DNA of 64,000 nucleotides from Undaria pinnatifida (Eukaryota; Sar; Phaeophyceae; Laminariales; Alariaceae). Location: assembly GCA_012845835.1 (NCBI GenBank), contig JABAKD010000025.1, positions 3,765,819-3,829,818 on the forward strand. The letters are read 5' to 3'. A program made the translations under genes and the position numbers. This document shows, piece by piece, positions 12,118 through 23,600 of this stretch. The notes beneath the pieces were generated by a model. It had not been told where the DNA came from. It did not search any database and saw only the letters and a program-made list of their open reading frames with translations. The number at the start of each line of letters is the position of its first letter. The stretch's first letter is position 1.

Positions 12118-12579
12118 GTCGACCCCAGGGGCTACGTGGATTGCAGTAGCCCTTCCCCTGAACTGTGAACTATGCCCCCATTAATTATATAGGATTTTGC
12201 ATAGGGTTGTTTTATATTGCAAATATAGTGAAATGGTTTTTTATGTTCGAAGGTGGGTGGCCTTTGGGAGGGGGGGGTGGGGGTCTCGTACCCCTCCCCA
12301 AAAAAACAAATAGGTTTGGGGTGTGGTGTCGGAAAATAGTTTTTTGTGCGCTCTTGCGTTTATCTTGGAATTATTAACCGGAGTAGGTTGCACCGCGTTT
12401 TTTTGTCGCGAAAAATTCCGGAGTGTGAACAATGGCCTCTGTTAGATTAAAAAAATATTGAATAAATTCAAGGGGTTCGGATTGGTTTGACACATTATCC
12501 CTTACGAAACAATTTGAGTTCAGTGTACAGCATTGCGAGTAGCTTGGTCCCTGCGGTCTCCTGCACTATTTTATATTTG

Positions 12580-14815
12580 CTTGGAAGTTCATGGAAGCTT
12601 CCTTGGACGCTTCCGTGAAAGCTTTCATGGAATATATGGAAGCTTCCATGGGAAACAAAGATACAATAGCTGTCGCTAAAACGAGCGACAGCTGATAGAT
12701 GTAACTGTCGTCAGACGTGTGCGCCCACGGACCATAGTGTCCGCTGTCGCCCTTCTGGCGTTGGCGCACGGACCGAGTTTGGGTCAATCGCCCCCAATGG
12801 ACGTCTCTCCATGATGACCTACTCTCACCACGAGACAGCAGTAGATACACTCAGCGGACACACCCCTAGCGGGCACACACTCTCCATGCCCGCTCTCCGC
12901 TGGACACTGTTGTCGCCCGCTGCGCCCGTTGTCTGTGTGCTGCCCGCTGTGTGAGCGCTGTGTGCCGGCCGTGTAAGCGGTGTGTGCTGCTGTTTTTGCC
13001 TGTGTGGTCTGCTGTGTGTGTTTTGTTGCTCCGTGGTGGTCTGCCTCCACCTGCAGTCTAAAATCAAATGATCCCAAACTAAAATCAAGTTTAGTAAAAG
13101 ACACGCACGCAAACTATTTTTTTTTCACGGGAGCCTATATTGCGAGGCCCAGGTGTAGATTAGAAACTCGCTTCGCTCAAATAATGAAAGTAGCTTTCAC
13201 GAAAGCTTCCACGGAAGCTTCCATGGAGAAGTAGTGAAAGATGCCGCGGAAGTATCTTCCACGAAAGCTTCCACGGAAGCTTCCACGAAAGCGTCCACGG
13301 AAGCATCCACGAAAGCTTCGACGAAAGTGTTTCCACGGATTTTTACGTTTTAGTTCCATGAAAACAAGCGGTAGCTTCCAGGAAAGGTCGGACGCTCGGC
13401 GGCTTCCTCGAAAGCTTTTCGCGAAAACTTTTCGCGAAAGCTTTCGAAGTAGCTTCCACGAAAATTCGGAAGCTACATCCACAGAATTTTACGTTTGACG
13501 CCAATGGAATCTTCCGCAGCTTCCACGGATCTCAACGGCTTCCACCGCAGTTCTCACGGATACCCACTACCGTGGAAGCTTTGTTGGAAGCAATTGCCAT
13601 ACTCTTAAGTAATAATAACACATCCATGAAAGAGGTTTACATTTTACTTACATGTCAAGTTGTCATGGAAGTACAAAGTAAACTTCCGTGGAAGAAGCTT
13701 GCACGAAAGCTTCCACGAACTCTTCCTTGAAAACTGTTTTCATGGAAGCGGTTGCGTGCTTGAAGTCGCCGCGGCAATGGTACCTGGGCAAGAAAATAAA
13801 CTTATCGCCTAAGGCGGCGTAAGCAAAGAGAAGGGCACCGTAGCTTTCGTGGGAGTAAATTAATACCTGGTATATATTATTTATTATTTATTATTTTCGT
13901 ATTTTATTCCACGGAAGCTTCCGTGAAAGTTCCGTGAAAGCAATTTGCTTCTCCTCGAAGCTTCCGTGAAAGCTCCCATGGAAGCAAATGTACTTCCACG
14001 AACGCTTCCGTAAAAACTTCCGCAGAAGGAAATTTACTTCCACGAAATTTCCGTGAAATCTTTCGTGGAAGAAAATTTACTTCCACTAAAGCGTACCTGA
14101 AATCTTCCGTGAAAGCTTCCCTGAAAGCAATTTACGTCCACACAATATTTTGTGAAAGCTTCCGTGAAAGTAATTTACTTCCACGAAAGCTTCCGTGGAA
14201 GTTTCAGTGGATGTAACTCCCGTGGAAGCTTTCACGGGAGTTTCCGTGGAAGTAACTTCCGTAGAAGCTTCCACGAAAAACTTCCGTGGAATTTACTTCC
14301 ACGGAAGCTTCCACAAAAGATTTCATGGAAGATTTCATGGAAGCGACGGAAGCTTCCGTGGAAGCGGTGGAGGCTTCCATGGAAGCGATGAAAGCTTCGA
14401 TGGTAGCTTTCATGAACTTCCACCAAAAACGGAGATAGTGTAGGTGGAAGCACCGCAGATCCCAGGAGCTTGACGCAACATTTTCAGAACAATGGAGTTC
14501 GCTCGAACACCACGCACAGGACGAGACGAGTCCTACACGCTTGCTGCGGTGGCGAAGTATGACGAGCCCCAGGCGCCACACGCTACTGAGTTTCATTTGA
14601 GGGTGTGATGGCTGCCCTAGTCGTGTGTGCTGTCTGCTGCTGCTGTTGTCTGCTGCTGTGCTCTTGCTGGCCGAAAAGCAAGTTCTCTCGCATGCGCTCC
14701 GCATTATGATGCCATGTCACAGGGACCGGGCCACCTGGAAGCTATGGAAGCTTCCATGGAAGCCGTGGAATCTTCCACAGAAGCTTTCATGAACTTCAAC
14801 GGAAAACACAAGTAG
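12580..14815. repeat. Array of short palindromic units based on GGAAGCTTCC
   Basis: Units of about 18-24 bp such as TTCCACGGAAGCTTCCGTGG are repeated dozens of times in two blocks (about 13,190-13,560 and 13,670-14,430), with scattered units at 12,580-12,650 and 14,740-14,800. The units are themselves palindromes around AAGCTT. Both strands therefore show open frames rich in Met-Glu-Ala-Ser-Thr or Arg-Lys-Leu-Pro; these are artefacts, not genes. Confidence 0.85.
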
Positions 14816-15439
14816 TGCAGGAGACCGTGTGCTTCGAGGGGTAGAACCGAGTTTCTTCCTGAGAGGTCACCCCACGCCGTTGACGACTGCGGTAGCTGCC
14901 GGCCCTGCCATGGTTGAATACAAGCAGCCTCGATTGAATACTGCTCATCATATTGCCGCCCCACCCTCCCTGATAAGGGGTGTGTTGGCGTGTGTGTGGA
15001 GTCTTAGAGGTTTTAAAAAAAAAAAACTTTTGCGGCGTTTGGTGGAATACGAGTACGAAAGGTCGCTTTGGATGTAGGCCAGCTCGCGCCAATGGAAATC
15101 ACGGAAGCTATCGCCCCCTACACGGCCAAAACTTAGCAGCATCGGTCTTGCACACTACTAATGCCGCTGCCGCACCAAGCGGGTAGGGATAGTGTTGTTC
15201 TGTGTGTAGTGCTCTAGACAGCTCGGTGCTTCGAAATCCACTGCAGTTTGGTGCGAGTGAATCCTCGCGCTCTCGCCTCTCGCCTACTGCGGCTTGCTTG
15301 CTACCTGGCTACCTGGCACCTGGTACGAACAGTTGTGGCTGTTTTCGAACAGCCCGCAAGAGCCGGATGACAAAAAAAACACGCAGAAGAAAGACACCAT
15401 TTTGGTGTACGGGATAGAGTTTCCGTTGGTATTTTCCCG

Positions 15440-17556
15440 TGAATAGTGCATTACGTTGGCAATACCCGCACGCTTCGATTACGATGATATTAAACAACAG
15501 AAACAAAAATATAGGGGCGTGGTATATAACCGGAAAAATAGTGCGGCGGGACCAGTTTCACCACGGAGAAGGTCGAGTACGACTTTGTGCATCACGGCAA
15601 TCGAACGGACGGGGTCAAGTTAGGGGATAGACACAGCTTGCACTTGATTCCGACACGATGTCCACCCATGACGGCTTTTCGGCTGGTCTCTGTGCATTTT
15701 CAGCACGTTTGGGGCTTTGGGTGAGGTAGTCTACGCGTGCGCCTCAGCAACAAACTCGAACGCAACGAAAAACTGGCCAGAGCTGCTACTATTAATAGCT
15801 GGTGCGGGCATGATGCCTTTTTTTTTCATCTAGTCATTTGAAGTCGTGTGGCAGTGGGAAATATGATGAAAATCGGCTTCGCGCCAAAACAAATGCGCCA
15901 AAGCCCTGAACTGGGCAACGTTTCATGCCGTACATACGCAACCCGGAACTTCGCATTCTTGTATTTCGTAGTCCCCAACCCATACTGAATCCACCCTGAA
16001 ATTTTCAGGTTTTTCGAGGCATAAGATTTTTTGTTCACCATCCCCGCTTTCCTGCGTTTGTTTCTAGATGTTGTCCCTCAGCAAGCGGACAAAACTAGTA
16101 GAAACCCGGGTACCATTCATCCAATTCGTGTGAAAAAAAATATTCCAGTGTAGAGGGGGGCACTGGGACCGCAATTTTTTTTTCGCATATTCGTAAGGGA
16201 TTTTTCATCACCATCCCCTCCCCTACAAAAACTATCTTCGGGACACCCGAGATTGTGCCCCATGCGGGAACGATATGCGACGATCAACGCCCGAAAAGTT
16301 AGGGTCGACCATAACTGGACCAAGTCCGGCGAAAGCCTATTTTCTCATGGATGGAATTTTTCTTAGCCACGGTGAGCTTGCGTATGTCCCACACTGCCCG
16401 GAACGACGATGTTCCGGGTAACTACCTCCACCGTACCTGATCCCTATGGATCACGTCCGGTCGACACACTCACGGACCCGTATAAAAGTGCAGTTTGCGT
16501 TGCTGGCGTCGTAATGGTGACTGCCGATAGGGACTGCTCGCGCTGTCGCTATCACGGGAACTGAAGGATACGCAAGCTGACACAGGGTTGCAAACACAAT
16601 TCATTGGGTAAATAATTGGCACACGGCGGTATGAAAATACGTGGAAGTGTGGTCAGCGTTTAAGTGTTTTCTTTACCCTATCTGCCGGTCCGGAGGATAA
16701 CCAAAAACAAGAAATTTTATACTTGGACCTGGTACCTGGTATTCGATTCGGATCCAAGCTGGTACTGCTGCTGTATATAACTGTACAGCAGTATTAGATT
16801 AGACTAAATGGTTGATCGCTGATGTTTGAGATCGCTGATAATTGATTGTTGATCTATCCTCGTAGGTGAGCGTTTCATCTTGAAACGCTCCAGACAAAGA
16901 TCTTGACGACGAGTGGCTCATAATGAACGCAACATATGATACGAGGCATGTGACTGGTGATTTTCCGTCTCTTAAATTAGTGTGATGCACCCATGGCTTG
17001 AAGAGCATTACCTAGATTAGTCCCAGTCATGTATCCACGTGGTGGGTGTGGGGTATGAGACCTACAGCGGGATTCTGCACGGGCATCAACCGCAGGGAGC
17101 ACGGGTTGCAGCTACCGTTGTAGCGATTCGTCTGCGCTCCGATTTCAAGACATTGCTCCACACAAAAGCTCTCGCACTTGTTCTTTTGGACGTCGAATCG
17201 TCGACAACCAACGGCAACGCCAAGACCAGTCGGCCCAGGTGCCGTGCACGCGACAAAATAATGGTGGTTCTTCTGGCCCGGCGCACCGCCCAATGTTCGA
17301 CGGCGACTCAGCTACAGGCCTTCGTGAAGCTGGCCATTCTTCTGGTGTTCAGTACTACGCTGCGCCCATCAGAATCTCAAGACGCGTGCATGTCAGTCAA
17401 GCAGCACTGCTGTAGTAACCGTTGACCCAACTGCAGAACAGCAGCACCATAGACTAGATAGATTGCATGACGATGAATCTGCGCTGAGCTGAAGATACTA
17501 CGAATACAGCACATGCTACAGCCCTCGTCAGTGTATTGCTTAACCATTGCCGGTAC
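15440..17556. other. No gene seen; 5' flank of the receptor gene
   Basis: No frame in this 2.1-kb stretch has a recognisable domain or good splice structure. It should contain the promoter and 5' untranslated region of the receptor gene that starts at 17,557. A TATAAAAG lies at 16,481. Confidence 0.4.
16481..16488 (+). promoter_or_regulatory. Possible TATA box
   Basis: TATAAAAG lies 1.07 kb upstream of the proposed start codon at 17,557. It would fit only if the transcript has a long leader or a non-coding first exon. No supporting element was seen. Confidence 0.2.
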
Positions 17557-17679
17557 ATGTTCCAACTGCTTGTTGTGCTTCTTTTTGGGACCAGGTTTGA
17601 CGACTATTCTTCTGCCTACGTAGAACCCAATGCCTACTGGGATGACCCGTACGATCGGATCATTGTATCTGGCACCAAG
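17557..17679 (+). CDS. Receptor exon 1 (proposed): start and signal peptide
   Basis: ATG at 17,557 opens 41 codons ending at an AAG|GTGAGC donor. The first residues, [12 protein letters not shown], make a short hydrophobic signal-peptide-like core, followed by an Asp/Tyr-rich segment ending IIVSGTK. The phase (0) fits the next clear exon at 18,589. An alternative is that 17,595 is an acceptor and the true start lies upstream; no better upstream start was found. Confidence 0.5.
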
Positions 17680-20600
17680 GTGAGCCCAGTGACGTTTACT
17701 GCCGAAACATTAGTACCGTACAGCAGTATGTAAAGGGTGATCTAAACCCACACTCGCCTTGTCTGGAGTACCATCGTGTCATCATGACATTATGTAATAC
17801 AGTCGCCCTTCGATCTCCTATGAAAAGCTTTGTCTGACCAACATGCCTTTCCAGGCAATTGGCGCCAGTGATGGCTGGTGTACGGGCTTCCCATGAGGCA
17901 GAGCTTAGACCGGGTATGGTTTTGCAATAGGAGAAGTCGGATCTACAGCCGTGAACAATCTGTATTCGAAGAACACCCCAAGACACACACAACCAGCAAG
18001 TGGGAATTTTATCAATACCATAGCGCTCGATATTCTCGAACTTACCATAATTTGTAACCAGATACGTTGTGTACGCACCAGACGTGCGTTGATGTGAGTC
18101 TTTGCGTCTTCGGTCTTCTCCGTTAACCGTTTTTTCCAACAGTTGGCATCTAGCACACCCAGTGCCCGTGATAATTCTTCATACCACCAAAATACTCCGT
18201 GACCGACAGAGATACTAATAAATCGAAAATGTATTACTGAATAGTCACCGTAACAGATTGGTCAGTTCTTTGCCGAACGTATTGGATACGAAAGGCATAC
18301 AAATACAAGTCAGCACACCAGACAGACTATGGGAGTGGAAGTACGATGACCACTTAGAGCTACGTACTGGAATTATATAATTTGCGTGTCCAGCTCGCAT
18401 TCCGATATCCACGCCGAAGCTCAAGCAACGCACAAAAGGGAGACACGCCCATTACATTTAGTATCGATAGCAATGATATCCAGACGCTTCCAACGAGATT
18501 TCAACCACGTCGTCGTCGAGTCTCCCTGGTGTCGTCTAAGAGGGGTGGCCCCGTGCTGTGTCACCAGGTGCTGATGACGTCGCTGCAGGAGTCAAACAAG
18601 TTCCTGTTCAACAGCTTATCCATCAACTCCTTGACTGGATCCTTGTCGCTTCCGAGCACAAACCAACAGATCGAACCAGCTGGCCAAAAACCTGTGAAAG
18701 ATGGCGTCGAGTACGCCGCGCCGCTCTGCACCAGCGAAAACGCTAAACATTTGTATGTGGTCTACCCATCCCAAAACGTAAGCCTGGGTTACTCGGTGGG
18801 TGTCGCGATAGGATCCCGTGTGATGGTCCTACACCGGGCAATATCGGCGGGACAGACAACTGCAACTGACTACAGTACGCGACAGCCCCTTAACAAATTG
18901 GGAGTAAACCTTGTAACTACTGCTAAATCAGCAGATTAGCCCCCAACAGGTGGTTATGGCTCCGAATGGCTTGGTCGACATTTTGCAAAAAACTTCAGAA
19001 TACCGTTTCCAAAGGATACATTTTGTAGGACACACCTTGCACCATCACGTAATGTATTGAGGAAGGCCCAGAATAAGCGTACTGCTGTGCCCGCTGTGCT
19101 TCAACAGCCGGTACCATGTTTGCACCCGCCTCTGTTCATCATACAATAGTGTTTGTCTTTGGTTGCGTCGACTCTTTCATTAATTCATTTCGTAATGCGT
19201 AATGAGGCGACCCCGTGAACGTACGATGTTGCAAATCGTGCGCAGGAGATCGAAACCTACGACCTGGAGGAAGACGAGTGGAGGTGAGTCATGGATTCAA
19301 CCCTTGACACTAACCACTTGGCCGTTCCAAGGCAGGAATCTATCTACATCATACACTAGGGAAATGGACAGTACCAATGAGTGAAGTTGACAATTGGATG
19401 TCCGCATTAGCTGGGCTACAGGCTTCACAAGCGTTGCGAGGCAGGTTACCTGGTGGGTGTTGTACACCGGTACCATGCGGTCCACTGACGTCCTTCGTTG
19501 AACGGCAAACGTTGATCACAAAACGATAGATACCGTCTAAACAGTTAGGAGGATCTGCTGAGAAAATAGCACCCCCAGAAAGGTCATTTGCATCTTAATA
19601 GGTCTACACAGCGTAAGCCAAGGCAAGAATTATATATTACAACACTTGTTGTACCGCGCTTACTTATGATGTGTACTCGCTGTATACAAAAGGCAACATA
19701 TGTAAAGGGCAACAACCATAATGTGCCCCGCGCAGGCAAGCACCGCGCAAAGCAGCACAGCCGATACGAACGGAGACAATGACCACGCTACGACAGACAA
19801 TATTTCCCACACGACGAAGTTGCATCCACAGCTAATAGGACTCCCTATGAGGCTATCGATACTATGCAGCATTATCTCCTTTTTCCTCTAGTTCAAATTT
19901 GCTGCGAGCATAAGGGTTAACCCCTTCAAAGCCCCAATACGAATTCCAAGTAAAATTACCCCTGAAACGAGTTTTCAGCTGTAAAGGAGTTAAGCGCCTA
20001 GCCTCAGACACCGTACACTACCTACTGCATTCACTATTGCAACACACGATTAAACCAGAACGCCAATCGAGCCTGATATTGGACAGCCACACAACTCACG
20101 CTCGAAGCTGTACATAAAACAGCAACGTCGTTGCCAGCGATTGCGGCTGGCCAAACCACAAACTTGTTATCTAGACCAATTGTACGAGCTTGGAACCTGA
20201 TTGGGAGCATAGAACCACCAGACGGAAAACATGTCGAAGCCTGTACCGCTGACCGCCGTTGTGCCCTGAGTGCAACGGAACTAAGTGTACGACACGCGTA
20301 CTGTGTGACGATACTATTAAAAAAACAGTGTTGCACGCCCTTCCTAAGAGGATTGATGAGACCGCACTACTGGTCCTGTCGCGTTACGGGTTCAAATGCC
20401 TGGATCAAATTGATACACACGTATCAGTAGTACCTGGTATGAGAAATTAAAGGGAAACGCATCGGTAAGTACCTGGCAAGATATACGAGTGCATGTTCTG
20501 TTCTCGCGGGAAATGGCATGCAATATCTGGTGTCCAGCAAAGTAGTATCATACCATGAGCACGAAGTAGTTTACTCGCCCAGCAAGTAGTGTTGACACTT

Positions 20601-23600
20601 ATCCCGTCGGCAGATGAAGGGCAATCTACGGAAGGTAGTATCTGGGCGGTGTCGTGGTGTCGTGTCGTGTGGCGATTGGTAGAGGTCGAGGGTATCTATC
20701 TCGTGTGTGCTTCTGCGGTTTGAGATTGGTCTAACGTGGCTTGGATGCGCGTACGTACGCACATGGGATTTCTGATTAAGGATCGTGTCAAAGAAAAGCC
20801 AGCCTAGAATAAAGGCAAATGTCATACTAGAGCCATCCCTTTATTGTGCTGTAGGGGTTGCAGTTGTTGGTTTAACTAGTGATGTTTGTGTCCGATCGAG
20901 TTCGTCAAGTGAGGAACAACGGGTTAGTTATTGATCAGGTAATTTCACGAGTATATAGTGTTTGAATACTAAGGCATAAAAGCTTGGTCGGGTTGTGCGA
21001 ACGAATGCCTTCGACGTCATTTTTCGGGTGAGATATTCAAGCTAGATCCTCATGTGAAGAGCTCAGAAATCTTTTAGATTTGCTGCACCCCTGTCGCGCG
21101 ATGGCTCTTTCGATAAAGCCATTCTGCTGGGTTTGCTGCGCAGAACACAGCCGGGCAGCATATTCATGTGTATTCAACGTAGACGGCCATGACATATCGG
21201 CATAGTTCGAACTATGTGCTTTGAGATCGACAAATCAACCGTTCAACACACGATATTCGTCCTTTACAAATATAGTCGTAGTACAGCAAGGGTAGACAAG
21301 GTCGACCTTTACAGGCGCCAACTGTTTGAATCGAATCTTCACTCGCTCGGTGCACAATCGACTACGACATCCCCAGTGTCGTTCCCAGTACATCGCTGAT
21401 CGTAGAAACATCAGCGACTTAGGAGAGGGCGTCAATTGTTCAGTCTACATAGAGTACCAGAACCTGACGTTAACCTCATGTCATCAGCATTAGACTAGAT
21501 ATATTCATCTTATTTTAGGCGTTGCGCGACCAAAGGGTTTATTCGTAAGCTCGTGAGATACGGGCATCTCCGGCAGGCGATCGAGTGAGTGACCTCCGCG
21601 AGCGTGGCCGATTCTTCCTGTTGGTACTGGGGGTTGTGAGTTGTAACCTTACTCAAAACTGCAATGTTACTCCCTGTGCGTACACGACGAACCTTTTGAA
21701 CGTTCGATCGGATGGATGAGGGCTGCAGCCATTTGAAGGGTAATTCCAAATAGGACACGGCGTTATACCTCTTATTTCGTCTTTCTGCGAAGGTAAACGC
21801 GGTCTTATTTTCCGTACTAAACATCATGACGATCACATTGTGCCTCATTGATCCGTTAGCTCCACATTAAGCCCCTCCACTAATCCGCCCCTCCACCAAT
21901 CCGCCCTGGGCGCGGGGGGGCCGACCCTAGTCCTTGGTACCTGTTAACATTTTTCCGGTGCGTGAAAACAAGCTCAAACATTTTTTTTTCACGTCTTTCA
22001 AAATTTGATGGTGTTGCCACGATTAGTATTATCATCTCTGCGTGTCGTTGATCTCTACGTGGATATTCACCTCTATCATCGGCGATGGGGGAACGGCCGC
22101 GCACAGCACCGATCAGCCTATTACTATGACATGCGGCGTGTGTTGCCTCCACATTAAACCATTTATTTCTACCCAACGTCACCAGTAGGATACTTAGTTT
22201 CTATCCCGATGTGATTCATCCTATTAATAGATAGATAATTATTCTGTCGTCGCTGACTATCAAACCGAAAAACCAAAAACAAATAATCGCAGAGTAACAG
22301 AGGAATGCCATGAATTGGCAGCGTACCAGGTACGAATAACACAACAATCCAATCTCGAGAAGATATATATATATATATTTCTTCTCTTGCGACGTAGGTT
22401 CTCTGATTCCTAGCCCGGTGCACGCCTTGCTTTCCGTCAGCCAGATTCAGCCGCCCCAACGAACCCTGGCGTCCTTTCCCCACACCCACCCTCTGCATCC
22501 GTCAACGTCTTTATTCACCCATGCAATGTTTATTCCCTCCACTCTAAGAACTGTGCGCATTGCGCTCTCCGCTGTGGCGATTTTGATCATCCTCTTCCCT
22601 TGGAACGAACCCCCGTGGCATCGGCATTGCTGTACGCGTTTGTTGCATGTTGTATTGAAACTTACCATCGGGGTTGTAGAAGTTGTGGAGTAAACGAGCA
22701 CTCAAATCAACACATATTTCGTTGTCCCTGCTTCCTTTTTATCATGTTACCCCCCCAACGTGACCCTTCGCCCCGAACTGCGGTGGCGCGCTGCGCGACC
22801 ACCAGCTTGCTGAGTACCGCAGACCGCTTCGCTGCGTCATCAATAGTGGATGTGATTTACGTGGGGATGACAAGCGACGACAGTGTGCTGGTGAGACTGG
22901 CCGTAATTGCGCAGATCAAGACTTGTCGTCAATTTCCGTGCTCATTGGTTTAGACAGAATTGTCTTGATAGACAGTGTTTCACTTGGCGTTAATCCCAAA
23001 GAAGGCCGCCGATGTTTGGATGGACTGAAGACGTTGTGATATTTATTGTTTGAATCGCATACATTGCCTTGAGATGTATATGAATGGTGTCACGTGTGAA
23101 TTCGGGAAAACCTGTTGGAAGTTTCGTCGTTGGCCGTAAAACTGCCGTATTGCCCAATACACTAGTCAAACAACAGGAACGTCGAGATCAAGGGGAAACG
23201 ACCCCTTGTCCGGAATGATAACAGGACGACCCCGAATCAACCCGAATTATTCTTCAGGTTGTAGTCTCTTCACTCAAGATCGAGAGATACATTCGAAGCT
23301 CCGTAGATGGGTCGCTCGTTCAGCAAGACCAGAGTGCTGATGATGACAGTCCTTACGCTGGAATAACGGCTGTCACCTCCTATGCCACCGGCGACTGGCT
23401 GGTAAGAAAATGTTGTGAAGTTGCCATGACCTTCTGCCATTGCTGGTTATGGTTGTTTGAAGTCTTCTTCTGCAGCGGCTCGGGATCATTCGCGCGTGTG
23501 ACCCCCCTGTTCCTTCGCTGCCATAAGCTTTCGTGCGGTTTTAACTTTCCGGTGGGAACCCGTAACGCAATGGTAAGCTGCTCTGCGCAAAAAAGAGGCC

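Larger units (their letters stand above)
10777..12547. mobile_element. Inner inverted-repeat unit with one ORF, ~1.8 kb
   Basis: About 10,777-10,880 and 12,445-12,547 are inverted copies sharing AAACCAATCCGAACCCCTTG, a TGTACACT(C/G)AACT phrase and a CTACTCGCA phrase. They enclose a perfect-looking hairpin (10,909-11,029) and the 202-codon ORF on the minus strand. It may be a small transposon that inserted into the larger inverted-repeat element, or that element's original core. Confidence 0.5.
9665..15410. mobile_element. Nested inverted-repeat (foldback-like) element, ~5.7 kb
   Basis: The left arm (about 9,665-10,505) is the reverse complement, with divergence, of the right arm (about 14,820-15,405). 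Paired landmarks are GCTCTTGCGGGCTGTTCGA with TCGAACAGCCCGCAAGAGC, GGGGGCGATAGCTTCCGT with ACGGAAGCTATCGCCCCC, and CTTATCAGGAGGGGTGGGG with its complement. The left arm carries about 250 extra bp (10,020-10,270) with telomere-like repeats. Inside the arms a segment is repeated in direct orientation (about 10,505-10,760 and 14,450-14,700). Within this lies a second inverted repeat around an ORF, then a palindrome-rich array. No target-site duplication could be fixed because the outer edges fade near 9,640 and 15,440. Foldback or Mutator-like elements have long terminal inverted repeats of this kind; the family is not identified. Confidence 0.6.

Noticed and set aside
13177-14704. Frames rich in Met-Glu-Ala-Ser-Thr or Arg-Lys-Leu-Pro on both strands
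   Set aside because: Translation of the palindromic GGAAGCTTCC units. The pattern is identical in sense and antisense.
20340-20410. GGTTCAAATGCC, like the B box of a tRNA gene
   Set aside because: No A box at the right distance and no cloverleaf could be drawn.
22359-22386. (TA)n with AGAAG/TCTTCT flanks as a hairpin terminator or RNA element
   Set aside because: Short, low-complexity and inside the receptor intron region. It is best read as a microsatellite.
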